From Chloroflexota bacterium (GTDB lineage Bacteria > Chloroflexota > Dehalococcoidia > Lucifugimonadales > UBA3495), in assembly GCA_009840135.1 (NCBI GenBank), contig VXOH01000169.1, forward strand, positions 1-34,440: a stretch of DNA of 34,440 bases, read 5' to 3'. Under the pieces are notes generated by a model. That model worked only from the letters and a program-made list of their open reading frames with translations. It was not told the DNA's origin and searched no databases. This document shows positions 1 through 7,443 of this stretch, piece by piece. Made by a program: the position numbers and the translations under genes. Position 1 is the stretch's first letter; every line of letters starts with the position of its first letter.

Positions 1-65
1 CCGCCTGCGCGGGAACGACGAAAAGAGAGGCCGGGAGACTTCCACCTTCAATTTGACGACAGCCC
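1..65. other. Non-coding edge, probable fragment of a dispersed repeat
   Basis: The window opens with a GC-rich stretch (CCGCCTGCGCGGGAACGAC at 1-19) in which CCGC and GCGG can pair as a small hairpin. It resembles the short palindromic repeats common between genes of environmental bacteria. It lies just downstream of the minus-strand FAD oxidoreductase, so it could also be its transcription end. Only part is visible. Confidence 0.3.
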
Positions 66-1247
66 CTAGACCATGACCTTGAAGCCGTAGCCGTCGTTAT
101 TCAGGGCGCCCTCGTCGAAACGGGACATGCGAAGCGCAGTTATGTCAATGGTGGAGGCCTGTCCATCCAGGACCAGTTCAGACATCAACACTCCCACCAT
201 GGGGGACAGCTTGAACCCGTGGCCGCTGAAACCGGTACAAAGGTAAAGGCCGTCTATTCCTGTCACTGAATCCATGATGGGATGGGAGTCGGGCGTTGAG
301 GTATAGAGACCGGCGTAACCGGTACTGAACTGGGCGTCGGCCAGGGATGGGACGCGGCGCGCCAGCCGTGTCCAGATATCCTGAATAAACCCGGGGCTGG
401 CGCGCTGGGCATATATCTCCGGGTCTTCGATCACTTCCTCCATGTTGCCGTTGCCTACCAGGGTCAGGTCGCTGCCTTCGGGCCGGAAATATATCTGGTT
501 AATAATATCGCCGCCGCCCAGGTGATATCCGGGACCTTCCGGACCCCGGCGCAGGTGGACAACCTCGTGGCGGGTGGCTTCCAGGGGCAGGTCAATTCCC
601 TGGGCCAGCAGGAACCGCCGGCTCCAGGGGCCGGTGGCGATCACGACTCTGTCGGTGGATACCCTGCCGTAGGCGGTGTGGACGGCTGCAACCCTGCCGC
701 CGGAAACTTCAACCCCGGTCGCGGGAGAGCGCAGAGCAATCCTGGCTCCCCGTTCCCGGGCCCTTTGGGCGAAGGACGCGCAGGTGGCCGAGGCATCGGC
801 ATATCCACACAGAGGCTCGTAGGCGATGATTCCGCAATCTTCCAGGTAGAAGCTGGGGGCCAGCTCCTGGGCTTCCTCCCTGGTTACCAGACGGGTATCA
901 ATGCCCACGGACTGCTGCATGGCCACGTTGGCGCGGAAGGTCTCAGCATCGGACTCACCGCCCAGTATCAGGTGACCCGTCCTGGTGAAGCCGCACTCGC
1001 CGCCCACAGTTTCGCCGAAGTCACGAAAGACCCTGAAGCTTTCCCATGCCATACGGGCATGGACCTCGGTGGAGTAGTGCATTCTGATGGCCGAGGAGGA
1101 GCGTCCCGTAGAACCGGACCCCAGCACATCGCGCTCCAAAAGCAGGGTGTTGGTCATTCCCCGTGCGGCCAGGCTGTGCAGGATGCTGCAGCCCATGACG
1201 CCGCCGCCGATGATTACCGTTTCCGCCGATACTGGTAAGGTGGTCAT
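66..1247 (-). CDS. FAD-dependent oxidoreductase, DAO / sarcosine oxidase beta-like
   Basis: A 393-residue flavoenzyme of the D-amino-acid oxidase (DAO) superfamily. The N-terminus carries a Rossmann dinucleotide motif GGGVMG (residues 14-19). The C-terminus carries GFSGHGFKLSP (about 339-349), a signature of the sarcosine-oxidase-beta/glycine-oxidase branch, where it closes the FAD site. The family oxidises secondary or primary amines of small amino acids in the cytoplasm, or passes electrons to an acceptor. The real substrate cannot be read from sequence. Length is normal for a one-domain member. The ATG at 1247 has only a weak purine-rich leader. It follows the HNH gene by 45 bp on the same strand and may be co-transcribed with it. 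No alpha, gamma or delta subunit of heterotetrameric sarcosine oxidase is nearby, so a monomeric-type enzyme is more likely. Confidence 0.85.
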   Translation of the reverse strand: MTTLPVSAETVIIGGGVMGCSILHSLAARGMTNTLLLERDVLGSGSTGRSSSAIRMHYSTEVHARMAWESFRVFRDFGETVGGECGFTRTGHLILGGESDAETFRANVAMQQSVGIDTRLVTREEAQELAPSFYLEDCGIIAYEPLCGYADASATCASFAQRARERGARIALRSPATGVEVSGGRVAAVHTAYGRVSTDRVVIATGPWSRRFLLAQGIDLPLEATRHEVVHLRRGPEGPGYHLGGGDIINQIYFRPEGSDLTLVGNGNMEEVIEDPEIYAQRASPGFIQDIWTRLARRVPSLADAQFSTGYAGLYTSTPDSHPIMDSVTGIDGLYLCTGFSGHGFKLSPMVGVLMSELVLDGQASTIDITALRMSRFDEGALNNDGYGFKVMV

Positions 1248-1292
1248 GGGCTGTCTCTGCCTTCAGTCCTGGGCCTGCTATCGAACATGGGC

Positions 1293-1628
1293 TTACCGGC
1301 GGTCGTTGGCACGGCGCACCTTGAATCCCCCGGCGCTCTTCTGTTTGCGCACCCACTTGAGGTAGCTGTTAACCCGCGGATTCGACCGGAGCAAGGCGAT
1401 GGAGTTGAGCTCTTCCGCCAGGGTGGCCTCGGAAAAGAGGGCATGAAGCTGGCGGTGGCAGGCAGGACAGAGCCGGGCGGTGGGGCCAAATCGACCTCCT
1501 TTGGCCCTGGGCACCAAGTGGTGGACGGTGTAGCGGTCCACCTCCCGCTGGCAGAGTTCGCACAGGGTGGCCTCATCCCTTGTGGGAAGGGGCTGAGGGT
1601 TGTCGCGCTGGGAGTTTCTTCGGGCCAA
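1293..1628 (-). CDS. Small HNH-family nuclease-like protein
   Basis: A 111-residue protein with an HNH/zinc-ribbon pattern: C23-x2-C26, a His pair H36-H37 in YTVHHLVPR, then C54-x2-C57-H58 and H62 (CPACHRQLH). The four cysteines should bind a structural zinc, and the His residues should form the beta-beta-alpha metal nuclease site. The C-terminal half (about 65-100) is a short helical tail ending in a basic stretch. I chose the TTG at 1628 because a GGAG lies about 8 nt upstream; no in-frame ATG or GTG precedes the first Cys pair. Stand-alone HNH proteins of this size are common in bacterial chromosomes, and their role (repair, restriction, DNA processing) is mostly unknown. The next gene downstream is the FAD oxidoreductase, with no obvious functional link. 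Confidence 0.8.
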   Translation of the reverse strand: MARRNSQRDNPQPLPTRDEATLCELCQREVDRYTVHHLVPRAKGGRFGPTARLCPACHRQLHALFSEATLAEELNSIALLRSNPRVNSYLKWVRKQKSAGGFKVRRANDRR

Positions 1629-1930
1629 TCCAGTTCTCCGGGTAATTCAGCAGGCCGGGTGATTCACGGCGCTCAACTTGCCGCACCGGGTGTTCAACCA
1701 ACCAGGGACCAGAATCGCAGGAAACAAAGGTATTGCCTTTCTGAAAGTCGTCATGGGGGAACCATTCTAGATTCTTCACTCCGTTCAGAATGACGTACTA
1801 ATTTTCCAGAGTGACATGCTAACTGGGCAAGGTCTTTTGCAAATTCATACTTCCGTCAGGCCTGGGAGGAGGGGACACTTTCAGACTCTCCCTGATTTGT
1901 CCGCCTGGCGCGAGTTAATGCCGGGCCAAG
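1629..1930. other. Intergenic region with a dispersed repeat
   Basis: About 300 bp without a convincing gene, upstream of the HNH gene and downstream of the 156-residue gene. It contains the repeat-like segment at 1763-1796 (listed separately). Small open frames here have no family signature; one simply reads through the repeat. Confidence 0.5.
1763..1796. repeat. Short dispersed repeat, GTCATTCTGAAC...GAAGAATCT type
   Basis: Read on the minus strand this begins GTCATTCTGAACGGAGTGAA and continues into GAATCTAGAATGG. From memory, variants of this roughly 30-bp string recur between genes of many environmental bacterial genomes, including Chloroflexota. Only one copy is seen in this window, so the repeat assignment rests on recognition, not on a second copy here. 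Confidence 0.4.
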
Positions 1931-2401
1931 CTACGTTTCCAGGAACCGCCAGCCTGGCAAGTCAACCTGCCACGCCCCGTCCTCCAGCAGCATGGGAATT
2001 ACCAAACCGGACATCATTCGCCGGCGGGTAACGGTGCTTTCGTTGTCGGTTACCCCGAAGGGCAGGAAAGCGAAGGCGTGAGTATCGTCAATGAAGTTGG
2101 TGGGGGCCACGCCCAGGTCGGTGAGGTCTTCCAGGGGCCAGAGGCGCAGGACCGTGTCGCGGAAGTCCTTCATCATGGAAGGCCGGAGGTTGTGGTCCAG
2201 GTCGTAGCCAGCCCGGTAGGCGTTCTGCATGTCGATATTGTTGCGCGTGGCCCACACTCCCATGCGCATTCCACGAGTTTCCTTGGAAAGCATGGACCAG
2301 GCCAGGTTCATATCACCATCGCGCACCGCCTCGGCAAAAATGCCGGCGCGGTTGCCGATATCGTCAGGTTCCTGGCTACGTTTGTGACCGGGGATGCGCA
2401 T
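1931..2401 (-). CDS. Hypothetical protein, possibly NTF2-like fold
   Basis: A 156-residue soluble protein without a recognised family. It has no signal peptide or membrane segment. The N-terminal third holds an amphipathic helix (FAEAVRDGDMNLAWSML) of the type that opens NTF2/SnoaL-like domains. The C-terminus ends with a strand pair (MLLEDGAWQVDLPGWRF), as many such domains do, so an NTF2-like cone fold is possible but not shown. The middle has an unusual run of Met, Arg and Asn residues. The ATG at 2401 has no strong ribosome binding site. The gene stands alone between two non-coding stretches, and coding character (frame-consistent GC-rich third positions) supports it being real. Confidence 0.55.
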   Translation of the reverse strand: MRIPGHKRSQEPDDIGNRAGIFAEAVRDGDMNLAWSMLSKETRGMRMGVWATRNNIDMQNAYRAGYDLDHNLRPSMMKDFRDTVLRLWPLEDLTDLGVAPTNFIDDTHAFAFLPFGVTDNESTVTRRRMMSGLVIPMLLEDGAWQVDLPGWRFLET

Positions 2402-2665
2402 GGTGATTTGTCCCGAATCAATACTTGCGGAAAATGAAGGCTGTAAGAGGCGGATGAAAGCCCGGGCTTCAAGGTCTGGAAACGCTTCTCAATACCAGTC
2501 CAAGAGCGCAACAGATTACGGCCAAGACTGTCAGACCGGGTTCAAAATCATTCAATTATCCTGATGGAATGGCCCTTGCCAGGAATATGGCTGCGGCGCC
2601 CAGGAGGACAGTGCCAATGTCAGTTATTGCGGGCCTTAGCCAAATCGAAAGCCGCCCCTACCAGC

Positions 2666-2893
2666 TCACTGCTCTTGCTTCTCCTTCCTAAGGGAAGCTA
2701 CGAAAGCCGTGACTACTGCACAGATCGAAATACCAGAGATCACATAGGCCAACATAATTGCTGACTCTACGAACTCGTTACCCTTCGGTTGACCCAGCAT
2801 GCCCCATCCAAGCTGGTGCCCTAACACCAGCACCCAGCACACAACCACGAAGGCCAATGCCAGCAATAACCCAACCTGCGCCTGCGCCAACAC
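2666..2893 (-). CDS. Small two-helix membrane protein, unknown function
   Basis: About 75 residues with two hydrophobic segments (roughly 5-25 and 43-65) separated by a short polar loop (LGWGMLGQPKGNE), ending in a charged tail (RKEKQEQ). The open frame extends to a TTG at 2905, but a GGAGG at 2898-2902 lies inside that extension. I therefore place the start at GTG 2893 (spacing 5) or TTG 2890 (spacing 8). An extended -10 promoter sits just upstream at 2936-2944, so it is probably transcribed on its own. It matches no family I recognise; small double-helix proteins of this kind may be accessory subunits or stress peptides. Feature ends are given as start codon first because it is on the minus strand; the span is 2666-2893. 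Confidence 0.55.
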   Translation of the reverse strand: MLAQAQVGLLLALAFVVVCWVLVLGHQLGWGMLGQPKGNEFVESAIMLAYVISGISICAVVTAFVASLRKEKQEQ

Positions 2894-2935
2894 AAGAACC
2901 TCCAAAGCAAGTGGGGCGAAAAGCTACTCAAAAAA

Positions 2936-2944
2936 ATTATAGCA
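2936..2944 (-). promoter_or_regulatory. Extended -10 promoter for the small membrane protein
   Basis: On the minus strand the sequence reads TGCTATAAT, a perfect extended -10 (TGn plus TATAAT). No good -35 is present at 16-18 bp, which is usual for extended -10 promoters. Transcription would start near 2929, giving a leader of about 36 nt before the GTG at 2893. Confidence 0.55.
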
Positions 2945-2946
2945 CG

Positions 2947-3000
2947 ACCCATTTCCCCCTATTTCGGGAACGTCCGACACTCTTCCGGAGGGGAATGGGT
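2947..3000 (-). terminator. Probable transcription end of the TPP-brnTA-ggt operon
   Basis: Immediately after the gamma-glutamyltransferase stop there is an inverted repeat: ACCCATTCCCC (minus strand, 3000-2990) pairs with GGGGAAATGGGT (2958-2947), 11 pairs with one bulge. A run of seven or eight Ts follows at about 2937-2930, but about 10 nt past the stem. The loop is long (about 31 nt), so this is a weak or non-classical terminator. The T-run overlaps the promoter of the next gene. Confidence 0.4.
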
Positions 3001-3001
3001 T

Positions 3002-4720
3002 CTACCACCCGGCCGCGTACCCGTCCCGCCTCGGGTCGGCCCCGCCGTGCAGGGCGCCGTTGTCCGGGTCAACCTGGATCATCATCTCGCTGCCGGTGGC
3101 TTCCCAGCCGCCCAGGACGTTGAGGACGTGGCCCCTCTGCCGCAGGCCTTCCAGCACATCGTCAGAGTAGCGCGACTCGACCAGCAATTCGTCGGCGCAG
3201 GTGTGGGGCACATAAGACTCGGTCGGGTTCTGGGTGTTGCGCCAGCGGGGGGCCTCCACCGCCTCGGCTACCGTCATACCGAAGTCCAGGACGTGGCTGA
3301 TGACCTGCAGGTTGGTCTGCACCTGGGTGTCGGCGCCTGGGGTGCCCAGGACCAGGGAGAGCTGGCGTCGGGCGCCATTGCCGGAGGTGTCAGAGTTGCG
3401 GAAGACCATAACCGGATTCATGGTGTGGCGGACCCGCTTGCCGGGCTCCAGGCAGTCCACATGGTCTTCTTCCAGGTGCCAGTAGGTCATGCGGTTGTTG
3501 AGCAGGATGCCCGTATCGCCGGCGATGAGGCTTGAACCCCAGGCGCTCTGGATGCTCTGCAACTGGCAGATGGCGTTGCCCTGGCCGTCCACCACCACGA
3601 AGCAGGTGGTGTCCTCCTGCTCCTGGCCGGCGCCCACCTTGGCCCGGCGGCCTTGGGGCTGGGCCGCCTGGTAGGCCCAGGGGTTGCCTGCCTTAGGGTC
3701 GTAGGCCGCCCGTTCCGGGTCAATGAGCTTGGCGCGATCCCGGGCGTACTCTTTGGACAGCAGGCCATCGATGGGTACGTCGATATAGTCGGGGTCGGCC
3801 ACGTATGCTTCGCGGTCTATGAAGGCCAGCTTCTTAGCCTCCACCATCAGATGGATGCTCTCGGAAGTGTTGCAGCCCAGGTTCGCCAGGTTGAAACCTT
3901 CCACCAGGTTCAGTTCCTGCAGCAGGATGTGTCCGCTGGAATTGGGGGGAGCTTCGTACACGGTATGGCCGTGGTAGGTCGTCGAGATGGCTTCCTGCCA
4001 GCGGGCGCGGCAGTCGGCCATATCTTGCAGCGACAGTAAACCGCCCTGTTCCTCACTGAACTTGACGATGGCCCGAGCGATTTCGCCCTGGTAGAAGGCG
4101 TCGCGACCGCCGTCAACTATGGACTGGAAGGTGCGGGCCAGGTCTGTCTGGTAGCAGATTTCACCGGGTTGAAGGGGCCGCCCGCCTTTGGGGGCGAAGA
4201 CGGCCTGGGAGGTGGGAAACTGGCAAAGCAGGGGATCGGCGGCAATGGACCTGGACAGGACGTGGGTAACGGGAAAGCCGTTGGAAGCCAGGTCAATGGC
4301 TGGGGCAAAACACTCGGCCAAGGACAGCAGGCCGTGCTTTTCGTGAACGTCCAGCCAGCTATTAACCAGCCCGGGCACCGATACGGACATAATGCCCTTC
4401 ATGGGGATACCGTCGGGTTGGTAGCGCTCCCTGGTGGCCGCGTAAGGAGCGGCGCCGGTGCCGTTGGACACTTCCAGAGTGTCGGTGTCCTTGCGGTACA
4501 CCATGATGAACCCATCGCCACCCACGCCGGACATGAGGGGCTCCACCACGTTGAGGGCGGCGGCCGTGGCAAGGGCCGCGTCGGCAAAGTTGCCGCCCTT
4601 CTGCAGCATGGCAATGCCGGCCTGGGAGGCCAGCGGGTGCCCGGAACAGACCATCCCGTTACGCCCCATGACTACGGGGCGGTAGGAGTCGTAGCTTACG
4701 CCGTGGGGGGAGTTGGGCAT
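3002..4720 (-). CDS. ggt: Gamma-glutamyltransferase family protein
   Basis: A 572-residue N-terminal-nucleophile hydrolase that cleaves or transfers gamma-glutamyl groups, for example from glutathione. The family matures by self-cleavage in front of a conserved Thr. Here that residue is T371 in EDTTCFVVVD, matching the TTHYSVVD context of well-studied members, so the protein should split into a large (1-370) and small (371-572) chain. The SGVGGDGF motif near 64-71 and GILLNNRM after the nucleophile are also typical. No signal peptide is visible, so unlike E. coli Ggt it is probably cytoplasmic. Some cytoplasmic members act on other gamma-glutamyl compounds or as acylases (cephalosporin acylase branch). 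The ATG at 4718-4720 shares one base with the brnA stop (TAATG), with an AAGGAGG 8 nt upstream inside brnA, so translation should be coupled to the antitoxin gene. Confidence 0.88.
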   Translation of the reverse strand: MPNSPHGVSYDSYRPVVMGRNGMVCSGHPLASQAGIAMLQKGGNFADAALATAAALNVVEPLMSGVGGDGFIMVYRKDTDTLEVSNGTGAAPYAATRERYQPDGIPMKGIMSVSVPGLVNSWLDVHEKHGLLSLAECFAPAIDLASNGFPVTHVLSRSIAADPLLCQFPTSQAVFAPKGGRPLQPGEICYQTDLARTFQSIVDGGRDAFYQGEIARAIVKFSEEQGGLLSLQDMADCRARWQEAISTTYHGHTVYEAPPNSSGHILLQELNLVEGFNLANLGCNTSESIHLMVEAKKLAFIDREAYVADPDYIDVPIDGLLSKEYARDRAKLIDPERAAYDPKAGNPWAYQAAQPQGRRAKVGAGQEQEDTTCFVVVDGQGNAICQLQSIQSAWGSSLIAGDTGILLNNRMTYWHLEEDHVDCLEPGKRVRHTMNPVMVFRNSDTSGNGARRQLSLVLGTPGADTQVQTNLQVISHVLDFGMTVAEAVEAPRWRNTQNPTESYVPHTCADELLVESRYSDDVLEGLRQRGHVLNVLGGWEATGSEMMIQVDPDNGALHGGADPRRDGYAAGW

Positions 4721-5070
4721 TACGGGGCCTCCTTCTTGAACTTGTCCCGGCTCGACGGTTCCGTGTGTTCGTTGGCTTCCATGTATTGCCGGAGGATGGC
4801 GCCAATTTGCTGTCGGTAGTCCTCACCCTGCCCTTGGAACCAGGCCAGAATGTCCGGGTTAATGTTCAGTCGGACCAAGCCCCGAGGGTAGAAAAACATG
4901 GCTGCCCTCTGCCAGGTGTCGGGCCGAGTGAAGTCCATCGGCGGATTATCAGGGTCGGACAAGGCGTTGGCTTCGATTTCCTCCTCCGTCATGGCCTTGA
5001 GCCTGGCCCAGTCGGTCTTACCCTTCCTCCTGCCGTGCTGCTTCCGCGTTACGATATCTTTCTCGCTCAT
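4720..5070 (-). CDS. brnA: BrnA-type antitoxin
   Basis: A 116-residue protein matching the BrnA antitoxin family. It has a basic N-terminus (RKQHGRRKGKTDW), a central acidic segment that in known pairs wraps the toxin (MTEEEIEANALSDPDNPPMDFTRPDTW), and a C-terminal ribbon-helix-helix DNA-binding part. In that part the strand is RLNINPDILAWF and the helix is YRQQIGAILRQYME. BrnA neutralises BrnT and with it represses their promoter. It begins 53 bp inside the end of brnT in another frame, a typical arrangement for this pair, with AGGAGGG upstream of the ATG. Its stop overlaps the ggt start by one base. It is somewhat longer than many BrnA proteins because of a charged C-terminal tail (about 97-116). 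Confidence 0.8.
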   Translation of the reverse strand: MSEKDIVTRKQHGRRKGKTDWARLKAMTEEEIEANALSDPDNPPMDFTRPDTWQRAAMFFYPRGLVRLNINPDILAWFQGQGEDYRQQIGAILRQYMEANEHTEPSSRDKFKKEAP

Positions 5071-5335
5071 CGCTCCGGGCCCTCCTGGCGGAAATTATCC
5101 GCCGAACGGTACCTCGCACTGTATATGCTAGTACGATAATTTCATCGTCCAATGTACCATAGCCGATTTGCCTGACTTCGCCATAGTCAAAGCGGTCGTC
5201 AATTTCAGAGTGTACGTACCGGTCAAAAACCTGGCTGGCGTCTTCGAAATCTATGCCATGCTTCGCCATATTGGCCAGAGACTTGGACCAATCCCACTCG
5301 AACCCCTCCGGGTATATGGGCCCGATGGTGGTCAT
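5018..5335 (-). CDS. brnT: BrnT-type ribonuclease toxin
   Basis: A 105-residue RelE-superfamily toxin of the BrnT family, an mRNA-cleaving ribonuclease that slows translation when free. Family signatures are visible: FEWDWSKSLANMAKHGIDFEDA near the N-terminus (the F-EWD-..K...N..KHG-..F pattern), a central acidic loop, and the closing RRIISARRARSDERERY (the R.ISAR.A...E...Y pattern). I place the start at ATG 5333-5335, which overlaps the stop of the preceding gene as ATGA. The frame continues upstream but that part reads across the preceding gene. brnA follows with a 53-bp overlap. Here the pair is not a free-standing module but sits in the middle of a metabolic operon. Confidence 0.85.
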   Translation of the reverse strand: MTTIGPIYPEGFEWDWSKSLANMAKHGIDFEDASQVFDRYVHSEIDDRFDYGEVRQIGYGTLDDEIIVLAYTVRGTVRRIISARRARSDERERYRNAEAARQEEG

Positions 5336-5586
5336 TCCTGGTCGACATGCCCTTCCTTTTGCTGGCGAGCTATTTCCGATTCCATATATTCCCGCAGAAC
5401 TGCGTTGACCAGGTCGTGAATGGGTCGTTCCCGGGATATATACCAACTACCAGATGCGAATCCCATGGGCACCCACACCGACTTGCGGGGCGCGTCGTGA
5501 GGGGCGTCTATGATGTCGTCCTCCCACTCCTTGGGAATGGGGTCATACTTGACACCGGGGATACGGACTATTCTTTCCTCAGCCAT
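5332..5586 (-). CDS. Unknown 84-residue protein, third member of the brnTA group
   Basis: A small charged protein of unknown function between the TPP enzyme and brnT. The start ATG at 5586 lies 9 bp after the TPP gene stop and has a GTAGGAG ribosome site overlapping that stop. Its own stop overlaps the brnT start (ATGA). The C-terminal part, ERPIHDLVNAVLREYMESEIARQQ (about 53-76), resembles the last helix of the neighbouring BrnA (DYRQQIGAILRQYMEAN), including the LR-YME core. It may therefore be a DNA-binding or antitoxin-like relative that has lost the strand region. That is inference from a short stretch. The N-terminal half is rich in Pro, Asp and Glu and could be disordered until bound. 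Confidence 0.6.
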   Translation of the reverse strand: MAEERIVRIPGVKYDPIPKEWEDDIIDAPHDAPRKSVWVPMGFASGSWYISRERPIHDLVNAVLREYMESEIARQQKEGHVDQE

Positions 5587-5595
5587 TTCTGACTC

Positions 5596-7275
5596 CTACT
5601 GCCCCATCACCGCCTGGCGGCGGGCAATGGCCGCTTCAGCGCGGGGGCTTATCGCCCGTTCCACTACGACGTTGACCAGGGCCGGCTTGTTGGCGGCGAA
5701 GGCCCGTTCCAAGGCAGGCTTCAGGTCTTCGGGGCGTTCCACGAACTCGCCGTGGCCGCCCAGGCCCTGGACCACCAGGTCGTAGCGGGTCTGGAGCAGG
5801 TCGGTGGCCACGGGGCGTCCGTACAGGCCCAGCTGAATCTGGCGGTCAATGCCCCAGGCAGAGTCGTTGCCCAGGACGGTTACCACGTTCAGGTTGTGGC
5901 GCACAGCCGTGTCGAACTCCATGCCATTGAAGCCAAAGGCGCCGTCGCCGGTCAGGTTGATGACGCGGGAGTCGGGGTAGGCCACCTGGGCGGCCAGGGC
6001 CGAGGGCAGGGAAGACCCCAGCATGCCCAGGCTGGACACATAGGACCACTTCTTGGGCATCTGGGCTGGCAGCAGGGCGCGCCCGAAGTGGCAATAGTCG
6101 CCGCCGTCGAAGGACAGGAAATCGTCGGGGCGAAGCATGGACTCCAGCGTCTTGTGAACGAACATGGCGTGCATGGGCGTTTCCGAAACGGCGAGGCCCT
6201 CGGCCCATTCGGCCTGGGCGGCCCGGGAGGCCCGCAACTCTTCCAGCCAGGGAAGGTCCTGCCAGGTGTGCTTCGACGCCTCGGCGGTCAACTGCTGCAC
6301 CACGCTGGTAACATCGCCAACCATGCCCACGGACACGCCCCGGTTGCGGCCTATCTCGGCGGGAGATGGGTCGATCTGGATAATCTTCGCGTCGGCGGCC
6401 ACGTTTGGCGGACGGCAGAAGCCGATGGTGTAGTCCTGTTTTCGGCCCAGCAGCACCACCACGTCGGCGTTGCGCAGCATGGTGGCGGCCCGGTTGAGGC
6501 CTCGCTCGAAGAAGCCGAAGCCGTAGGGATGATCGTCTGCCACCAGACCCCGGGCCTGGCCCTCGGTCAGCACTGGAACCTTCAGTGTCTCGGCGAAGTC
6601 CATGAGCGCCTGGCCGTCCTGGGTGTAACCGGCGGCCTCGCCGGCGATGACGAAGGGACGCTGGGCCTGGCGCAAGAGCGCGATGGCCTGCTCCACCTGG
6701 GCCTGGGGGGCGAGGATGGCCTCGCTGGCCCGGTATTCGTCGGGATTGAAGAAGACCACCTCGTCCTCGTCCAGTTCCTGTTCCTGCACGTCGGTGGGAA
6801 TGGTCAGGTGGACGGGGCCACGACGGCCGCTGAAGGCCAGCCGAACCGCCCGGGCGATGGTATCGGGGATGCGGCGGGCATCGTAAATCATCAGGGATTC
6901 CTTGGATGTGGCCGCCGCCATGCCCACCTGGTCAATTTCCTGCATGGCGCCCCGACCCAGCTCCGACAGGTCGGCGGAACCGGCGATGGACAGGAGGGGG
7001 CTTTCGCTGTGCATGGCGTTGGTCAGGCCCGGGATGGCGTTGGCGAAGCCGGGGGTGGTGTACATGCAGACGCCCAATTGGCCGGTGATGCGACCGTAGG
7101 CGTCGGCCATGTGGACGGCCGCCTGCTCGTGGCGGGTATCTATGAAGCGAAAATCGTCGTCGGCCATGACGTCCAGCACCGGCAGCACGTGGTCGCCCGC
7201 CAGGGTAAAGATGTTATAGACGCCCTCCAGCTTCAGGGCCTTGGCAATAAGGTGACTACCGGTGACTCGGGCCAT
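5596..7275 (-). CDS. TPP-dependent enzyme, acetolactate synthase-like
   Basis: A 559-residue thiamine-diphosphate enzyme with the three usual domains: pyrimidine-binding (about 1-170), central (about 190-325) and pyrophosphate-binding (about 370-540). The catalytic Glu that activates the cofactor is E50 in DTRHEQAAVHMADAYGR. The cofactor and Mg site is the GDGAFGFNGMEFDTAVRHNL region ending in ND. Relatives include acetolactate synthase, benzoylformate decarboxylase and oxalyl-CoA decarboxylase. No regulatory small subunit (ilvN) is nearby, so a catabolic lyase or decarboxylase of a 2-oxo acid is at least as likely as valine synthesis. The frame is open to 7467, but ATG 7275 has GGAGG at the right spacing and begins at the conserved N-terminus (VTGSHLIAKAL). 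It is the first gene of the operon with the 84-residue gene, brnT, brnA and ggt. Confidence 0.85.
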   Translation of the reverse strand: MARVTGSHLIAKALKLEGVYNIFTLAGDHVLPVLDVMADDDFRFIDTRHEQAAVHMADAYGRITGQLGVCMYTTPGFANAIPGLTNAMHSESPLLSIAGSADLSELGRGAMQEIDQVGMAAATSKESLMIYDARRIPDTIARAVRLAFSGRRGPVHLTIPTDVQEQELDEDEVVFFNPDEYRASEAILAPQAQVEQAIALLRQAQRPFVIAGEAAGYTQDGQALMDFAETLKVPVLTEGQARGLVADDHPYGFGFFERGLNRAATMLRNADVVVLLGRKQDYTIGFCRPPNVAADAKIIQIDPSPAEIGRNRGVSVGMVGDVTSVVQQLTAEASKHTWQDLPWLEELRASRAAQAEWAEGLAVSETPMHAMFVHKTLESMLRPDDFLSFDGGDYCHFGRALLPAQMPKKWSYVSSLGMLGSSLPSALAAQVAYPDSRVINLTGDGAFGFNGMEFDTAVRHNLNVVTVLGNDSAWGIDRQIQLGLYGRPVATDLLQTRYDLVVQGLGGHGEFVERPEDLKPALERAFAANKPALVNVVVERAISPRAEAAIARRQAVMGQ

Positions 7276-7365
7276 GTTTCCTCCAAAGTTGCGTTGGGTA
7301 TGTGGTGAATATGAAAGAGGGTACCAGACGACGGTAGCGTCCGGCAAAATTGTTTGGGTGGGTTG

Positions 7366-7394
7366 ATTATGGTTGGGGTATGGTGGAGCGTCAA
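7366..7394 (-). promoter_or_regulatory. Sigma-70-type promoter of the TPP-brnTA-ggt operon
   Basis: On the minus strand: -35 TTGACG (7394-7389), a 17-bp spacer, and -10 CATAAT (7371-7366), each five of six to consensus. The predicted transcript starts near 7359, about 84 nt before the TPP enzyme ATG at 7275. No comparable promoter was found between the genes that follow, consistent with one transcript. Confidence 0.6.
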
Positions 7395-7443
7395 GGATGG
7401 AGCGAGTTGTTATGGGGTTAGCTTTTCCCTTGCTCCACCATAC
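7378..7443. repeat. 12-bp inverted repeat around the operon promoter
   Basis: The arms GTATGGTGGAGC (7378-7389) and GCTCCACCATAC (7432-7443) are exact reverse complements separated by 42 bp. One arm lies within the promoter spacer and touches the -35. This could be a two-site operator bound by a looping or dimeric repressor, a long hairpin, or the ends of a tiny mobile element. Confidence 0.6.

Noticed and set aside
1573-1779. Short minus-strand frame beginning MKNLEWF
   Set aside because: Its start lies in the dispersed repeat and the rest has no family pattern.
5596-7275. Genuine valine/isoleucine acetolactate synthase (ilvB)
   Set aside because: No ilvN, ilvC or other branched-chain genes nearby; the fold alone does not distinguish it from other TPP lyases.
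5752-7308. Long plus-strand open frame opposite the TPP enzyme
   Set aside because: The minus-strand frame carries the ThDP motifs, ribosome site and promoter; the plus frame is a His/Gly/Val-rich shadow.
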